This document shows, piece after piece, positions 1 to 5,775 of a DNA stretch of 6,982 nucleotides. Source of the stretch: an uncultured Acetatifactor sp. (GTDB lineage Bacteria > Bacillota > Clostridia > Lachnospirales > Lachnospiraceae); the NCBI GenBank assembly GCA_910578995.1, contig CAJTSY010000168.1, forward strand, positions 1 to 6,982, read 5' to 3'. The notes under the pieces were generated by a model. It made no database searches, was not told the origin of the DNA, and worked only from the letters and a program-made list of their open reading frames with translations. Each line of letters begins with the position of its first letter. Position 1 is the first letter of the stretch. Position numbers and translations under genes: made by a program.

Positions 1-28
1 TGTCCCAAAAAGTATACCTTTTGGGGCA
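1..28. repeat. 28-bp near-perfect palindrome in the leader of the importer operon
   Basis: Bases 1-14 pair with 15-28: 12 Watson-Crick pairs, one T-G wobble (3/26) and one mismatch (11/18), centred on GTATAC (12-17). The arms read TGTCCCAAAAAG and CCTTTTGGGGCA. It touches the window edge, so it may extend further left. No T-run follows on the + strand, so it is not a clear terminator for an upstream gene. It could be a regulator's operator, a bidirectional terminator-like hairpin or a small dispersed repeat. The symmetry is seen directly; the function is unknown. Confidence 0.6.
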
Positions 29-36
29 GTGCACCC

Positions 37-66
37 TTGCAGGACATATGGTATACATAGCATAAA
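37..66 (+). promoter_or_regulatory. weak candidate promoter for the importer operon
   Basis: TTGCAG (37-42) and CATAAA (61-66), 18 bases apart, are the best sigma-A-like pair I can find before the first permease. Both boxes match the consensus only partly, so this is tentative. The inverted 7-mers GCAGGAC (39-45) and GTCCTGC (81-87) flank the -10 region and could fold the leader or form an operator. The true promoter may lie left of the window. Confidence 0.25.
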
Positions 67-102
67 AACTGGGGAAAGCGGTCCTGCCAACACAATTTCA
101 TT

Positions 103-110
103 GAGGAGGT
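103..110 (+). promoter_or_regulatory. ribosome binding site of the first permease
   Basis: GAGGAGGT lies 8 bases before the ATG at 119. It is a near-ideal Shine-Dalgarno sequence and fixes the start upstream of the N-terminal extension, rather than at the internal ATG at 383. Confidence 0.85.
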
Positions 111-118
111 AAACTCAT

Positions 119-1288
119 ATGACAAAAGTCAATACGGCAAAGACCGTACCAAAAGGTTCCCGGACACAGCTTCTGGTTTTCAAGGCACTGCTTATCTTAG
201 GCGGTTTGCTTCTGGTGGGAGGCGGCGTCTGGTATGTTGCGATTACGGGTATCGTTGGGGCTAAAAAATGGGATTTTGGAAAGTACGGTCTGGCTCCGGC
301 TGTCACGGCGGCAGCAGGCGGAACGGTATTGCTCCTTGCCCTGGCTGCATTCTTTTTTCTCCCCTGGTTTGGTGAGGCTTCCATGAAATTGAAGCATGAC
401 CTAAAGCGTGATAAGCACCGTTATATTCTGATTGCTCCCGGTATTTTGACTGTCTTTGTTTTTAGTTACATACCCATGTACGGTGTCATTCTCGCCTTCA
501 AGGATTTTAAAATAAAAAACGGCATCATGTTTTCGCAGTGGTGCGGTTTTGATAATTTCACAAGGTTCTTTGGGCGTTCAGTGGCCGGAGACGTTATCTG
601 GAACACACTCTTCATCGGTATAACCCAGTTGATTATCACCTTCCCCGTGCCCATTATCCTGGCGCTTTTGCTGAATGAGCTGAGAAGTAAAAAGTTCCGC
701 GGCCTAATTCAGTCCACCATTTACCTTCCCCACTTTGTAAGCTGGGTTATTATGTACTCGCTGCTGTTTTCCCTGTTTTCCATTACCAGCGGTGTGGTGA
801 ACAAGATTCTCCTTTCAGGGGGCCTGCCCCAGATCAACCTGCTGTCGGATCCGGATATGTTTTACGGAATGCTGTACGGTACCAGCATCTGGAAAGAAGC
901 CGGGTGGGGTACTATCATCTATATGGCCGCCATTGCGGGCGTGGATGAAGAGATGCATGAAGCGGCATATCTGGATGGCGCAAATCGCTTCCAACGCTGT
1001 ATATACATTACATTGCCCAGTATCGCATTCGTGGTGACCACTATGCTAATCCTCAATGTGGGTTCTGTCATGGGTGCAAACTTTGACCAGATTATGAACT
1101 TGCGTACTGCATCCACCCAGACCACGGTAGCACAGGTTATCGATACTTATGTATATGATATGGGTGTTGAAAAGGGACAATATGATTTTGCTACCGCTAT
1201 CGGTCTGTTCCAACAGGGAGTAAACTGTGTCCTGCTGTTCCTGAGTAACTTCGTGGTAAAGAAGATGTCTGGCGAAGGTTTCTTCTAA
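119..1288 (+). CDS. LplB/YteP-type sugar ABC transporter permease with N-terminal two-helix extension
   Basis: This is an inner-membrane permease of a CUT1-type carbohydrate importer, 389 aa. The canonical part starts near residue 97 (RDKHRYILIAPG, then YIPMYGVILAFKDF at 117-130), which is the typical first helix of LplB-type permeases. The cytoplasmic EAA loop that docks the ATPase is intact: E281-A-A, G287 and L299-P300 with the usual spacing. Family members are mostly about 300 aa. Here roughly 95 extra residues precede the domain and contain two hydrophobic segments (about 22-46 and 57-81) joined by a short polar stretch. The upstream start has an excellent ribosome binding site. An internal ATG at 383 (M89), preceded by GGTGAGG at 371-377, would give a standard 301-aa protein and may be an alternative start. 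It is followed by the second permease after a 147-base gap. The family is certain; the sugar and the role of the extension are unknown. Confidence 0.93.
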   Translation: MTKVNTAKTVPKGSRTQLLVFKALLILGGLLLVGGGVWYVAITGIVGAKKWDFGKYGLAPAVTAAAGGTVLLLALAAFFFLPWFGEASMKLKHDLKRDKHRYILIAPGILTVFVFSYIPMYGVILAFKDFKIKNGIMFSQWCGFDNFTRFFGRSVAGDVIWNTLFIGITQLIITFPVPIILALLLNELRSKKFRGLIQSTIYLPHFVSWVIMYSLLFSLFSITSGVVNKILLSGGLPQINLLSDPDMFYGMLYGTSIWKEAGWGTIIYMAAIAGVDEEMHEAAYLDGANRFQRCIYITLPSIAFVVTTMLILNVGSVMGANFDQIMNLRTASTQTTVAQVIDTYVYDMGVEKGQYDFATAIGLFQQGVNCVLLFLSNFVVKKMSGEGFF

Positions 1289-1336
1289 TCCGGCTTATGC
1301 AGCGCCCTTTTAAGATGTCCGTGACATGTTTCTTCT
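1262..1336 (+). repeat. imperfect 25-base direct repeat across the permease stop codon
   Basis: Bases 1262-1286 and 1312-1336 match at 19 of 25 positions with no gaps. Both begin AAGATGTC and end GTTTCTTCT, and the mismatches are confined to the middle. The first copy encodes the permease C-terminus (KMSGEGFF); the second lies in the intergenic gap, exactly 50 bases downstream. It may be a decayed local duplication of the gene end. The second copy also carries a small dyad, ATGTC-CGT-GACAT (1315-1327). Confidence 0.5.
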
Positions 1337-1420
1337 TCGGAAAGACATTCCTTCAGAGTCTTCGGATTTGGACTGAAAGAAAATTCCGCGGGCAGGCCGC
1401 TGCCGATATAAATCATTCAT

Positions 1421-1427
1421 AAGGAGG
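1421..1427 (+). promoter_or_regulatory. ribosome binding site deciding the second permease start
   Basis: AAGGAGG lies 8 bases before the ATG at 1436. An in-frame GTG at 1427 overlaps this site and so cannot be the start it serves. A small dyad, GGCAG-GCCG-CTGCC (1391-1404), lies just upstream and could affect access or mRNA processing. Confidence 0.85.
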
Positions 1428-1435
1428 TGCCAGGC

Positions 1436-2371
1436 ATGGCAGATAAGAAAATAAAGACAGTAAAACCGAAAAGCAGAGTAAAGCATTCCCTTGGCTCAAG
1501 AATTTTTGATGTCTGCAATATTGCTTTTTTCATTATAATTGCGCTGATTATGCTCTTCCCTTTCTGGAATATTATCGTGATTTCCCTGACGGGGAACGCA
1601 GAGTTTATGAGCAGGCCATTTATACTGTTTCCGGAATCCCCGACACTGGAGGCTTATAAATATATTTTCTCTACGCCGCTGTTTCCTCGTTCCTACGGTG
1701 TTACGTTTCTCATTACGATATCGGGTACCTTTTTGTCCACATTGATTACATCCATGTTGGCATACGGACTTTCCAGGAGCGATATGCGGGGATATAAGTT
1801 TTTTATGATTTACCTGCTGATTACTATGTTCTTTTCGGGAGGTCTGATTCCTACCTACTACAATATAACCAGGACACTGAATCTGTCCAATAATCTGTTG
1901 GCATTGATTCTGCCTGGGGCGGTAAGTGTGTTTAACTTTATTGTAATTCGTTCCTTTTTCAAGCAGCTGCCGGTTTCTTTGGAGGAGTCGGCCAGGATTG
2001 ACGGGGCTAATGATTTTGTCATCTTGTTTAAGATTATTTATCCCCTTTCCATCCCTGCGCTTGCCACCATTGCCATGTTTGTGGCTGTTGGTCTGTGGAA
2101 CAGCTGGTTCTCCGCCCAACTGTATATGCGGAACGAAAAATTGTATCCCCTGCAGCTGATCATCCGAAATTACGTGGTGCGTTCGGCAAAACCGGCAGAT
2201 ATGCAGAATATGGAAGGCCTGCGTGACGCAGCCGGCAAGCGGCTGTATCTGAACGAGACCGGTGTGAAAATGGCCTGTGCCATCGCATCCACACTGCCGC
2301 TGTTGGTTATCTATCCCTTCATCCAGAAATACTTCGAAAAGGGTGTTACCCTGGGTGCGGTAAAGGGCTGA
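1436..2371 (+). CDS. LplC/YtcP-type carbohydrate ABC transporter permease
   Basis: This is the second membrane subunit of the importer, 311 aa from the ATG at 1436, the usual size for the family. It has a basic, lysine-rich cytoplasmic N-terminus (residues 1-22) followed by about six hydrophobic segments, the first near 23-48. The ATPase-docking EAA loop is present as E184-S-A-R-I-D-G190 with P203, at the same spacing as in its partner. The C-terminus IQKYFEKGVTLGAVKG is a hallmark of YtcP/LplC permeases. It should form a heterodimer with the upstream LplB-like protein and receive sugar from the lipoprotein encoded 62 bases downstream. A 4-bp hairpin (TGCC-AAAA-GGCA, 2389-2400) lies in that gap. 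No ATP-binding subunit gene is in the window, so a shared ATPase elsewhere is inferred. Confidence 0.95.
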   Translation: MADKKIKTVKPKSRVKHSLGSRIFDVCNIAFFIIIALIMLFPFWNIIVISLTGNAEFMSRPFILFPESPTLEAYKYIFSTPLFPRSYGVTFLITISGTFLSTLITSMLAYGLSRSDMRGYKFFMIYLLITMFFSGGLIPTYYNITRTLNLSNNLLALILPGAVSVFNFIVIRSFFKQLPVSLEESARIDGANDFVILFKIIYPLSIPALATIAMFVAVGLWNSWFSAQLYMRNEKLYPLQLIIRNYVVRSAKPADMQNMEGLRDAAGKRLYLNETGVKMACAIASTLPLLVIYPFIQKYFEKGVTLGAVKG

Positions 2372-2422
2372 TTTATTTACGGTTGTTCTGCCAAAAGGCA
2401 TGAATGATAAATACATATTTTT

Positions 2423-2429
2423 AAGGAGG
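2423..2429 (+). promoter_or_regulatory. ribosome binding site of the solute-binding lipoprotein
   Basis: AAGGAGG lies 4 bases before the ATG at 2434 (longer match AAGGAGGA, 2423-2430). The spacing is short, but the match is strong and the setting AT-rich and open, consistent with high expression of a binding protein. Confidence 0.75.
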
Positions 2430-2433
2430 ATTT

Positions 2434-4173
2434 ATGAAGAGAAAAATTATTTCTACATTGTTGGCCATGAGTATGGTGCTGAGCATGGCCGCCTGTGGCA
2501 ACAGCGATGAACCTGCGGGAAACAGTGCAAACGATGCCTCTTCCGGAGAGGCGAATGACGAAAGCACCCCCGCAGATGATGGCGGAGCGGACGACGGAGC
2601 AGATGATGGCGGGGAAGAGTCCCAGCCTGCTGATGACGGCGGAAGTGCTGCAGGATCAGGATCGGCACAGATGGGAGGATTTGAGGATGTGCTCACGATA
2701 ACTGCGGACAGCGATGCAGATCCTTTCTCATGGGATCCGTCCACCGATAAGATGGCAGCCTACATTGAAGAGAATTTCGGAATCGCTTTCCAGCAGAGCG
2801 AGACCAATTACTACAACAATGAATTTGCTGTCACGCAGCTGGCGGCTACAGATGGCACACTGCCCAAGGTATTCGCGGCGGATATTCTTTACTCTCCGGC
2901 AATGATTACCCAGTTTATCCCTGAGGAGCTGGTGGCGGAGATTCCCGAGAATCTGTTGGAGAAATATCCTTTGACCAAGGCGCTGTTGGAAAACGATGCC
3001 GTGGCGCAGACCGTTCATGGCATGTATGACGGCTATTACTTCCTTCCCAAGCCCGACTCTGCGGACCCCAATATCTACAAGGCAGAGCGTAAGGGAATCT
3101 TTATCCGTACTGACTGGTTGGATAATCTGGGTCTGGAAATACCCACTACCTGGGAAGAGTTCTACAATGTTGCACATGCGTTTACCTATGACGATCCCGA
3201 TGGCAACGGTGTAAACGATACTTTTGGTCTTACCGGAGACGGTATGGGTACCCTGCGCTATTTCTTCTCCAGTACCGGTGTTTCCAATATTTATTGGAAT
3301 CGTGACGCTGACGGCAACTGGTTCTTCGGCCCCATGGATGACAGCAATATCGAAATTCTGGAATGGCTGCGCAAGATGTATGAAGATGGTTCCATTGATC
3401 CTGATTTCGGCGGTATTAAGTGGGAAGATGGGCTGAAGACTTTCTGTTCCAACACTGCAGGAATGTGTCTGCGTAATGCAGATGCTGACTGGATCAACGG
3501 TGTGGCTGTGAAATATTACGCCGCTGCCAACCCTGGCGTTAATCCCTTCGATCGTCTGGGAGTGATTCCCGCACTGGCGCTGAAAGAAGGCGATACACCT
3601 CGCATGGAAGGCTATGTAAGCTGTATGGTAGCTACTATGTTTGCTCCGGAAATTACCGAGGAAGAAATGGATCGTTTCCTGAATTACTACGAATATCTGC
3701 TGTCTGACGAAGGCAAGTATATGCGTATGGGATTTGAGGGTGAAGACTGGGAGCGCGACGCTGATGGCAACATCAAGCTGATCCGTGACGAGAACGGCAA
3801 TTCCACCGCAATGTCCGTGAAATATCCCTGCTCTGCAGTGACACACTGGCCTAGCTGGGGATTCGAACTTGCTGCATATGAGAACGTAGAGTACTTCGAC
3901 GAGTACAACGATGAGACAAAGGCTATGAATGCTAAAGCCTGTGAGTTCCGTAATCAGGATCCTGTATGGCCCGAAATCGGACCCAAGCTGATTGACGATA
4001 CAGTTGTGACAGATGCCACTTCCTTCGCATTCAGCGCAGAGTACTGGCAGATCATCACAGGTACCGAGCCTGTAGCTGATATGTTTGCCGATATGAAGGA
4101 GCGTGCTATCGCCAGCGGATACAATGACGCTGTAGAAGCCGTTACAGAGTATGCTGAGCAGTATGGCTGGTAA
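2434..4173 (+). CDS. extracellular sugar-binding lipoprotein of the ABC importer (LplA/YtcQ-type)
   Basis: This is the substrate-binding subunit of the importer, 579 aa, in the usual 500-580 aa range for LplA/YtcQ-like proteins. The signal peptide has a basic start (MKRK), a hydrophobic core (residues 5-17) and the lipobox SMAAC, so Cys21 is the predicted lipidated anchor on the outer face of the membrane. Residues 22-82 form a low-complexity linker rich in Asp, Gly, Ala, Ser and Glu with repeated ADDGG units. The folded domain begins near residue 83. An EF-hand-like acidic loop, DPDGNGVND (residues 254-262), matches the conserved DPDGNGxxD segment of this family and is probably a structural calcium site. 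It is the last gene of the operon and is followed 22 bases later by a terminator hairpin. The ligand is presumably an oligo- or polysaccharide fragment; no specific substrate can be assigned. Confidence 0.93.
   Translation: MKRKIISTLLAMSMVLSMAACGNSDEPAGNSANDASSGEANDESTPADDGGADDGADDGGEESQPADDGGSAAGSGSAQMGGFEDVLTITADSDADPFSWDPSTDKMAAYIEENFGIAFQQSETNYYNNEFAVTQLAATDGTLPKVFAADILYSPAMITQFIPEELVAEIPENLLEKYPLTKALLENDAVAQTVHGMYDGYYFLPKPDSADPNIYKAERKGIFIRTDWLDNLGLEIPTTWEEFYNVAHAFTYDDPDGNGVNDTFGLTGDGMGTLRYFFSSTGVSNIYWNRDADGNWFFGPMDDSNIEILEWLRKMYEDGSIDPDFGGIKWEDGLKTFCSNTAGMCLRNADADWINGVAVKYYAAANPGVNPFDRLGVIPALALKEGDTPRMEGYVSCMVATMFAPEITEEEMDRFLNYYEYLLSDEGKYMRMGFEGEDWERDADGNIKLIRDENGNSTAMSVKYPCSAVTHWPSWGFELAAYENVEYFDEYNDETKAMNAKACEFRNQDPVWPEIGPKLIDDTVVTDATSFAFSAEYWQIITGTEPVADMFADMKERAIASGYNDAVEAVTEYAEQYGW
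2572..2612 (+). repeat. short tandem repeats encoding the ADDGG linker
   Basis: The 14-mer GCAGATGATGGCGG occurs at 2572-2585 and 2599-2612, with a degenerate copy between them and another near 2630-2642. Together they encode ADDGG-like units of the lipoprotein's acidic linker. Such slippage-prone units could change linker length between strains. Confidence 0.6.
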
Positions 4174-4195
4174 ATCGGAAATTTAAGCTTTAAGC

Positions 4196-4219
4196 GAGGC
4201 CCCGTGAAAACGGGGTCTC
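4196..4219 (+). terminator. hairpin terminator of the importer operon
   Basis: A 10-bp stem (4196-4205 with 4210-4219, one G-T wobble at 4199/4216) encloses a GAAA tetraloop, 22 bases after the lipoprotein stop codon. It is very GC-rich in an AT-rich setting. The sequence after it is only moderately T-rich (ATTATATC), so termination may be incomplete, or the hairpin may mainly protect the mRNA 3' end. Confidence 0.7.
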
Positions 4220-4278
4220 ATTATATCAAAAATATTTCTGCACATCTAAATTTTCGTTCCGTATTAAGATACCACTTT

Positions 4279-4287
4279 TGATATACT
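4279..4287 (+). promoter_or_regulatory. candidate extended -10 promoter element
   Basis: TGATATACT is an extended -10 box (TGn-TATACT) without a good -35 partner at standard spacing. It lies 134 bases before the relic gene's ATG. The same 11-mer TGATATACTTT forms the -10 region of the topoisomerase promoter at 5710-5720. It may be a second start site for the relic/tatD transcript. Confidence 0.3.
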
Positions 4288-4339
4288 TTCCTTTTTCATT
4301 TCAGCAAAATTTTAGTTTTGGATTGTATAAGAATTGTCA

Positions 4340-4368
4340 TTGTAATGTCCGTCCGAATCCGTTATACT
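4340..4368 (+). promoter_or_regulatory. sigma-A-type promoter before the relic gene and tatD
   Basis: TTGTAA (4340-4345) and TATACT (4363-4368) are separated by exactly 17 bases, matching 4 and 5 of 6 consensus positions. Transcription would start near 4375, about 45 bases before the relic gene's ATG at 4421. I see no terminator between here and tatD, and no clear promoter directly before tatD. This is therefore the best candidate promoter for tatD. Confidence 0.55.
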
Positions 4369-4420
4369 AAAAATGGTTATAGGGCAGGGGTGCAAAGTTT
4401 CCAGGGAGAGAGGTGCAGAT

Positions 4421-4828
4421 ATGCCGAGGACAGTGAGTATTGGGTGTCAGGATTTTGAAACAATCAAATAAGCCTTCCGAAAAGGTACAGCCTGAAAGGT
4501 TTTATCACGGCTTTGTGCTGCGGCTGATAGCGCAGCTGCAGGGCCGCTATATTGTCACCTCAAACCGAGAGAGCTGGCTTGGCCGCTACGATATCATGCT
4601 GGATCCAAAGAAAGCGGATGATCCTGCCATTATCATTGAGTTCAAAGTTGTTCGGGCCAAGCGGGAGACTCTGGAGGACGGTGTCCGGTCAGCCTTACAG
4701 TAAATTGAGGAAAAGCGGTATGAGACAGCTCTTCTAACCAGAGGATTTACGCAGAAAAAGATCCGGAAATACGGTTTTCTTTTGAGGGAAGCAGGGTGCT
4801 GATCGGAAGGGCAGAAAAAACTAGTTAA
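4421..4828 (+). pseudogene. internally deleted AAA-ATPase-like / PD-(D/E)XK nuclease (DUF1703-type) relic
   Basis: Two separated ends of one known protein type are joined here. Bases 4421-4468 encode MPRTVSIGCQDFETIK, which resembles the N-terminus of AAA-ATPase-like (PF09820-type) proteins, preceded by AGGTG at 4411-4415. A stop follows at 4469. In another frame, from about 4472, comes the C-terminal nuclease domain: ERFYHGFVLRLI, SNRES, GRYD (Asp codon 4590-4592) and IIIEFK (Glu and Lys codons 4638-4640 and 4644-4646), i.e. the PD-(D/E)XK core. A TAA at 4701-4703 interrupts ALQ*IEEKRY, where relatives have a second Gln, fitting a CAA-to-TAA change. Reading continues as RKYGF, then one base is missing in the T-rich run 4775-4783. 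After it, EGSRVLIGRAEKTS ends at the ancestral stop 4826-4828. Relatives are about 500-580 aa, so several hundred central residues, including the ATPase core, are gone. An ORF from TTG 4440 to 4703 (87 aa) remains but has no clear ribosome binding site. The family is recognised from memory. Confidence 0.82.
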
Positions 4829-4855
4829 GAATGGAGAAAAACAGAGGAATACAAA

Positions 4856-5653
4856 ATGAACATGAAATATTATGATATCGGCCTGAACCTTTTTTGCAGG
4901 CAGTTCCCGGATCCGGAGAAAATCATCCGCGAGGCGGAAGAAGCCGGCGTATGCTGTATCCTCACCGGAACGAATACAAAGGAAAACAGGCTGATTGACC
5001 GTTTTATCCAAGATAAGGAGATATACGGAACCGCAGGAATTCATCCCCACAATGCGGACCGCGCAGGAATGGAAGATTTCATGCTGATCGAAAAGCTCGC
5101 GGAAAACAATCCGAAAATCGTGGCAGTGGGAGAGTGCGGCCTGGATTTTGACAGGATGTTCTCCACCCGGGAGAACCAGATCAGATGCATGGAAAAGCAT
5201 ATTGTCCTGGCCGAGAAATTAGACAAACCGCTGTTCCTCCACGAGCGCAGCGCAGCAGGAGAGTTTATCAAAAGGTTTAAAAAGCATCCGGATATCTGTA
5301 AAAAGTCCGTGGTACATTGCTTTACCGGAGATAAAGAAACGCTGAAACGATATCTTGATATGGGGTTTTACATTGGAATTACGGGTTGGATCTGCGATGA
5401 CAGAAGGGCGAAGGAGCTGCGGGAGGCGGTTCGCCTGATTCCCCTGGACCGGATTCTTATCGAGACGGACGCTCCTTACCTGACTCCCAGAAATGTTCCG
5501 GGGCTTGACAGGACCAATGTCCCCGGCAATATCCGGTATGTGGCAAAAGATCTGGCCCGCTATATGGGGGTTGCGGAAGAGGATTTGATCCGGCATGCCA
5601 GAGAGAATACCAGGCGGCTCTTTCACCTGCCGGAAGCCGGGGAAATGAGATAG
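4856..5653 (+). CDS. tatD: TatD family metal-dependent hydrolase / 3'-5' exonuclease
   Basis: This is a cytoplasmic TIM-barrel amidohydrolase-like enzyme of 265 aa, the normal TatD size. E. coli TatD is a metal-dependent DNase/3'-5' exonuclease linked to nucleic acid quality control and repair, not to Tat export. The start has DIGLN (residues 7-11) in place of the HxH motif of the YcfH/YjjV branch, which is typical of true TatD and human TATDN1. Other hallmarks are AGIHPH (H63, H65), GECGLDF (E93), H129 in FLHER, HCFTG (H154), GITGWICDDRR (174-184) and ETDAPYL (D205). These cover the expected metal-binding and catalytic residues, so the enzyme looks active. The ATG at 4856 has AGAGGA (4843-4848) 7 bases upstream; the ATG at 4862 is a less likely alternative. 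It starts 27 bases after the relic's ancestral stop and probably shares its promoter. Confidence 0.95.
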   Translation: MNMKYYDIGLNLFCRQFPDPEKIIREAEEAGVCCILTGTNTKENRLIDRFIQDKEIYGTAGIHPHNADRAGMEDFMLIEKLAENNPKIVAVGECGLDFDRMFSTRENQIRCMEKHIVLAEKLDKPLFLHERSAAGEFIKRFKKHPDICKKSVVHCFTGDKETLKRYLDMGFYIGITGWICDDRRAKELREAVRLIPLDRILIETDAPYLTPRNVPGLDRTNVPGNIRYVAKDLARYMGVAEEDLIRHARENTRRLFHLPEAGEMR

Positions 5654-5689
5654 CGGAAAAGTGAACAAAATTTGCGCCCTTCATTTCCT

Positions 5690-5718
5690 TTTACAAAACG
5701 TAGAAAGTGTGATATACT
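5690..5718 (+). promoter_or_regulatory. strong sigma-A-type promoter of the topoisomerase gene
   Basis: TTTACA (5690-5695) and TATACT (5713-5718), 17 bases apart, each match 5 of 6 consensus positions, and TG at 5710-5711 adds an extended -10. The predicted start is near 5725, giving a leader of about 50 bases. I see no terminator hairpin between tatD and this promoter, so some read-through is possible. Confidence 0.7.
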
Positions 5719-5721
5719 TTT

Positions 5722-5760
5722 AGATATTTATGTGCACCGCCAAAGAAAAACATAAAATCT
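5722..5760 (+). promoter_or_regulatory. imperfect dyad / leader hairpin of the topoisomerase gene
   Basis: AGAT (5722-5725) and TTTATGT (5727-5733) pair with ACATAAA (5750-5756) and ATCT (5757-5760). This gives 11 base pairs with one bulged A (5726) and a 16-base loop. It begins at the predicted transcription start and ends just before the ribosome binding site (AAAGG, 5762-5766). It could be an operator dyad or a stem in the leader RNA that stabilises the message or limits ribosome access. The pairing is seen directly; a regulatory role is inferred. Confidence 0.4.
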
Positions 5761-5775
5761 GAAAGGTTGATATAA

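Noticed and set aside
70..90. Possible CcpA cre-like site (GGAAAGCGGTCC)
   Set aside because: It matches the core AAGCG but misses several conserved positions of the cre consensus.
1315..1422. Small ORF of 35 codons in the gap between the two permeases, with its stop overlapping the next ribosome binding site
   Set aside because: No ribosome binding site precedes its ATG and the peptide resembles nothing known. The stop overlap suggests coupling but could be chance.
2389..2400. TGCC-AAAA-GGCA hairpin before the lipoprotein gene as a terminator or attenuator
   Set aside because: The stem is only 4 bp and no T-run follows; it is too weak to list as a separate feature.
1496..2416. Long open frame on the - strand opposite the second permease (306 aa)
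   Set aside because: It mirrors a well-supported permease; its composition is rich in Gln, Asn, His and Arg with no family resemblance, and no clear ribosome binding site was noted.
2728..3846. Long open frame on the - strand opposite the lipoprotein gene (372 aa)
   Set aside because: It lies entirely inside a clear coding gene on the other strand and shows no recognisable domain; it fits an antisense shadow of codon bias.
4305..4320. CAAAA/TTTTG dyad upstream of the relic gene
   Set aside because: A short A/T-only stem in AT-rich sequence is expected by chance.
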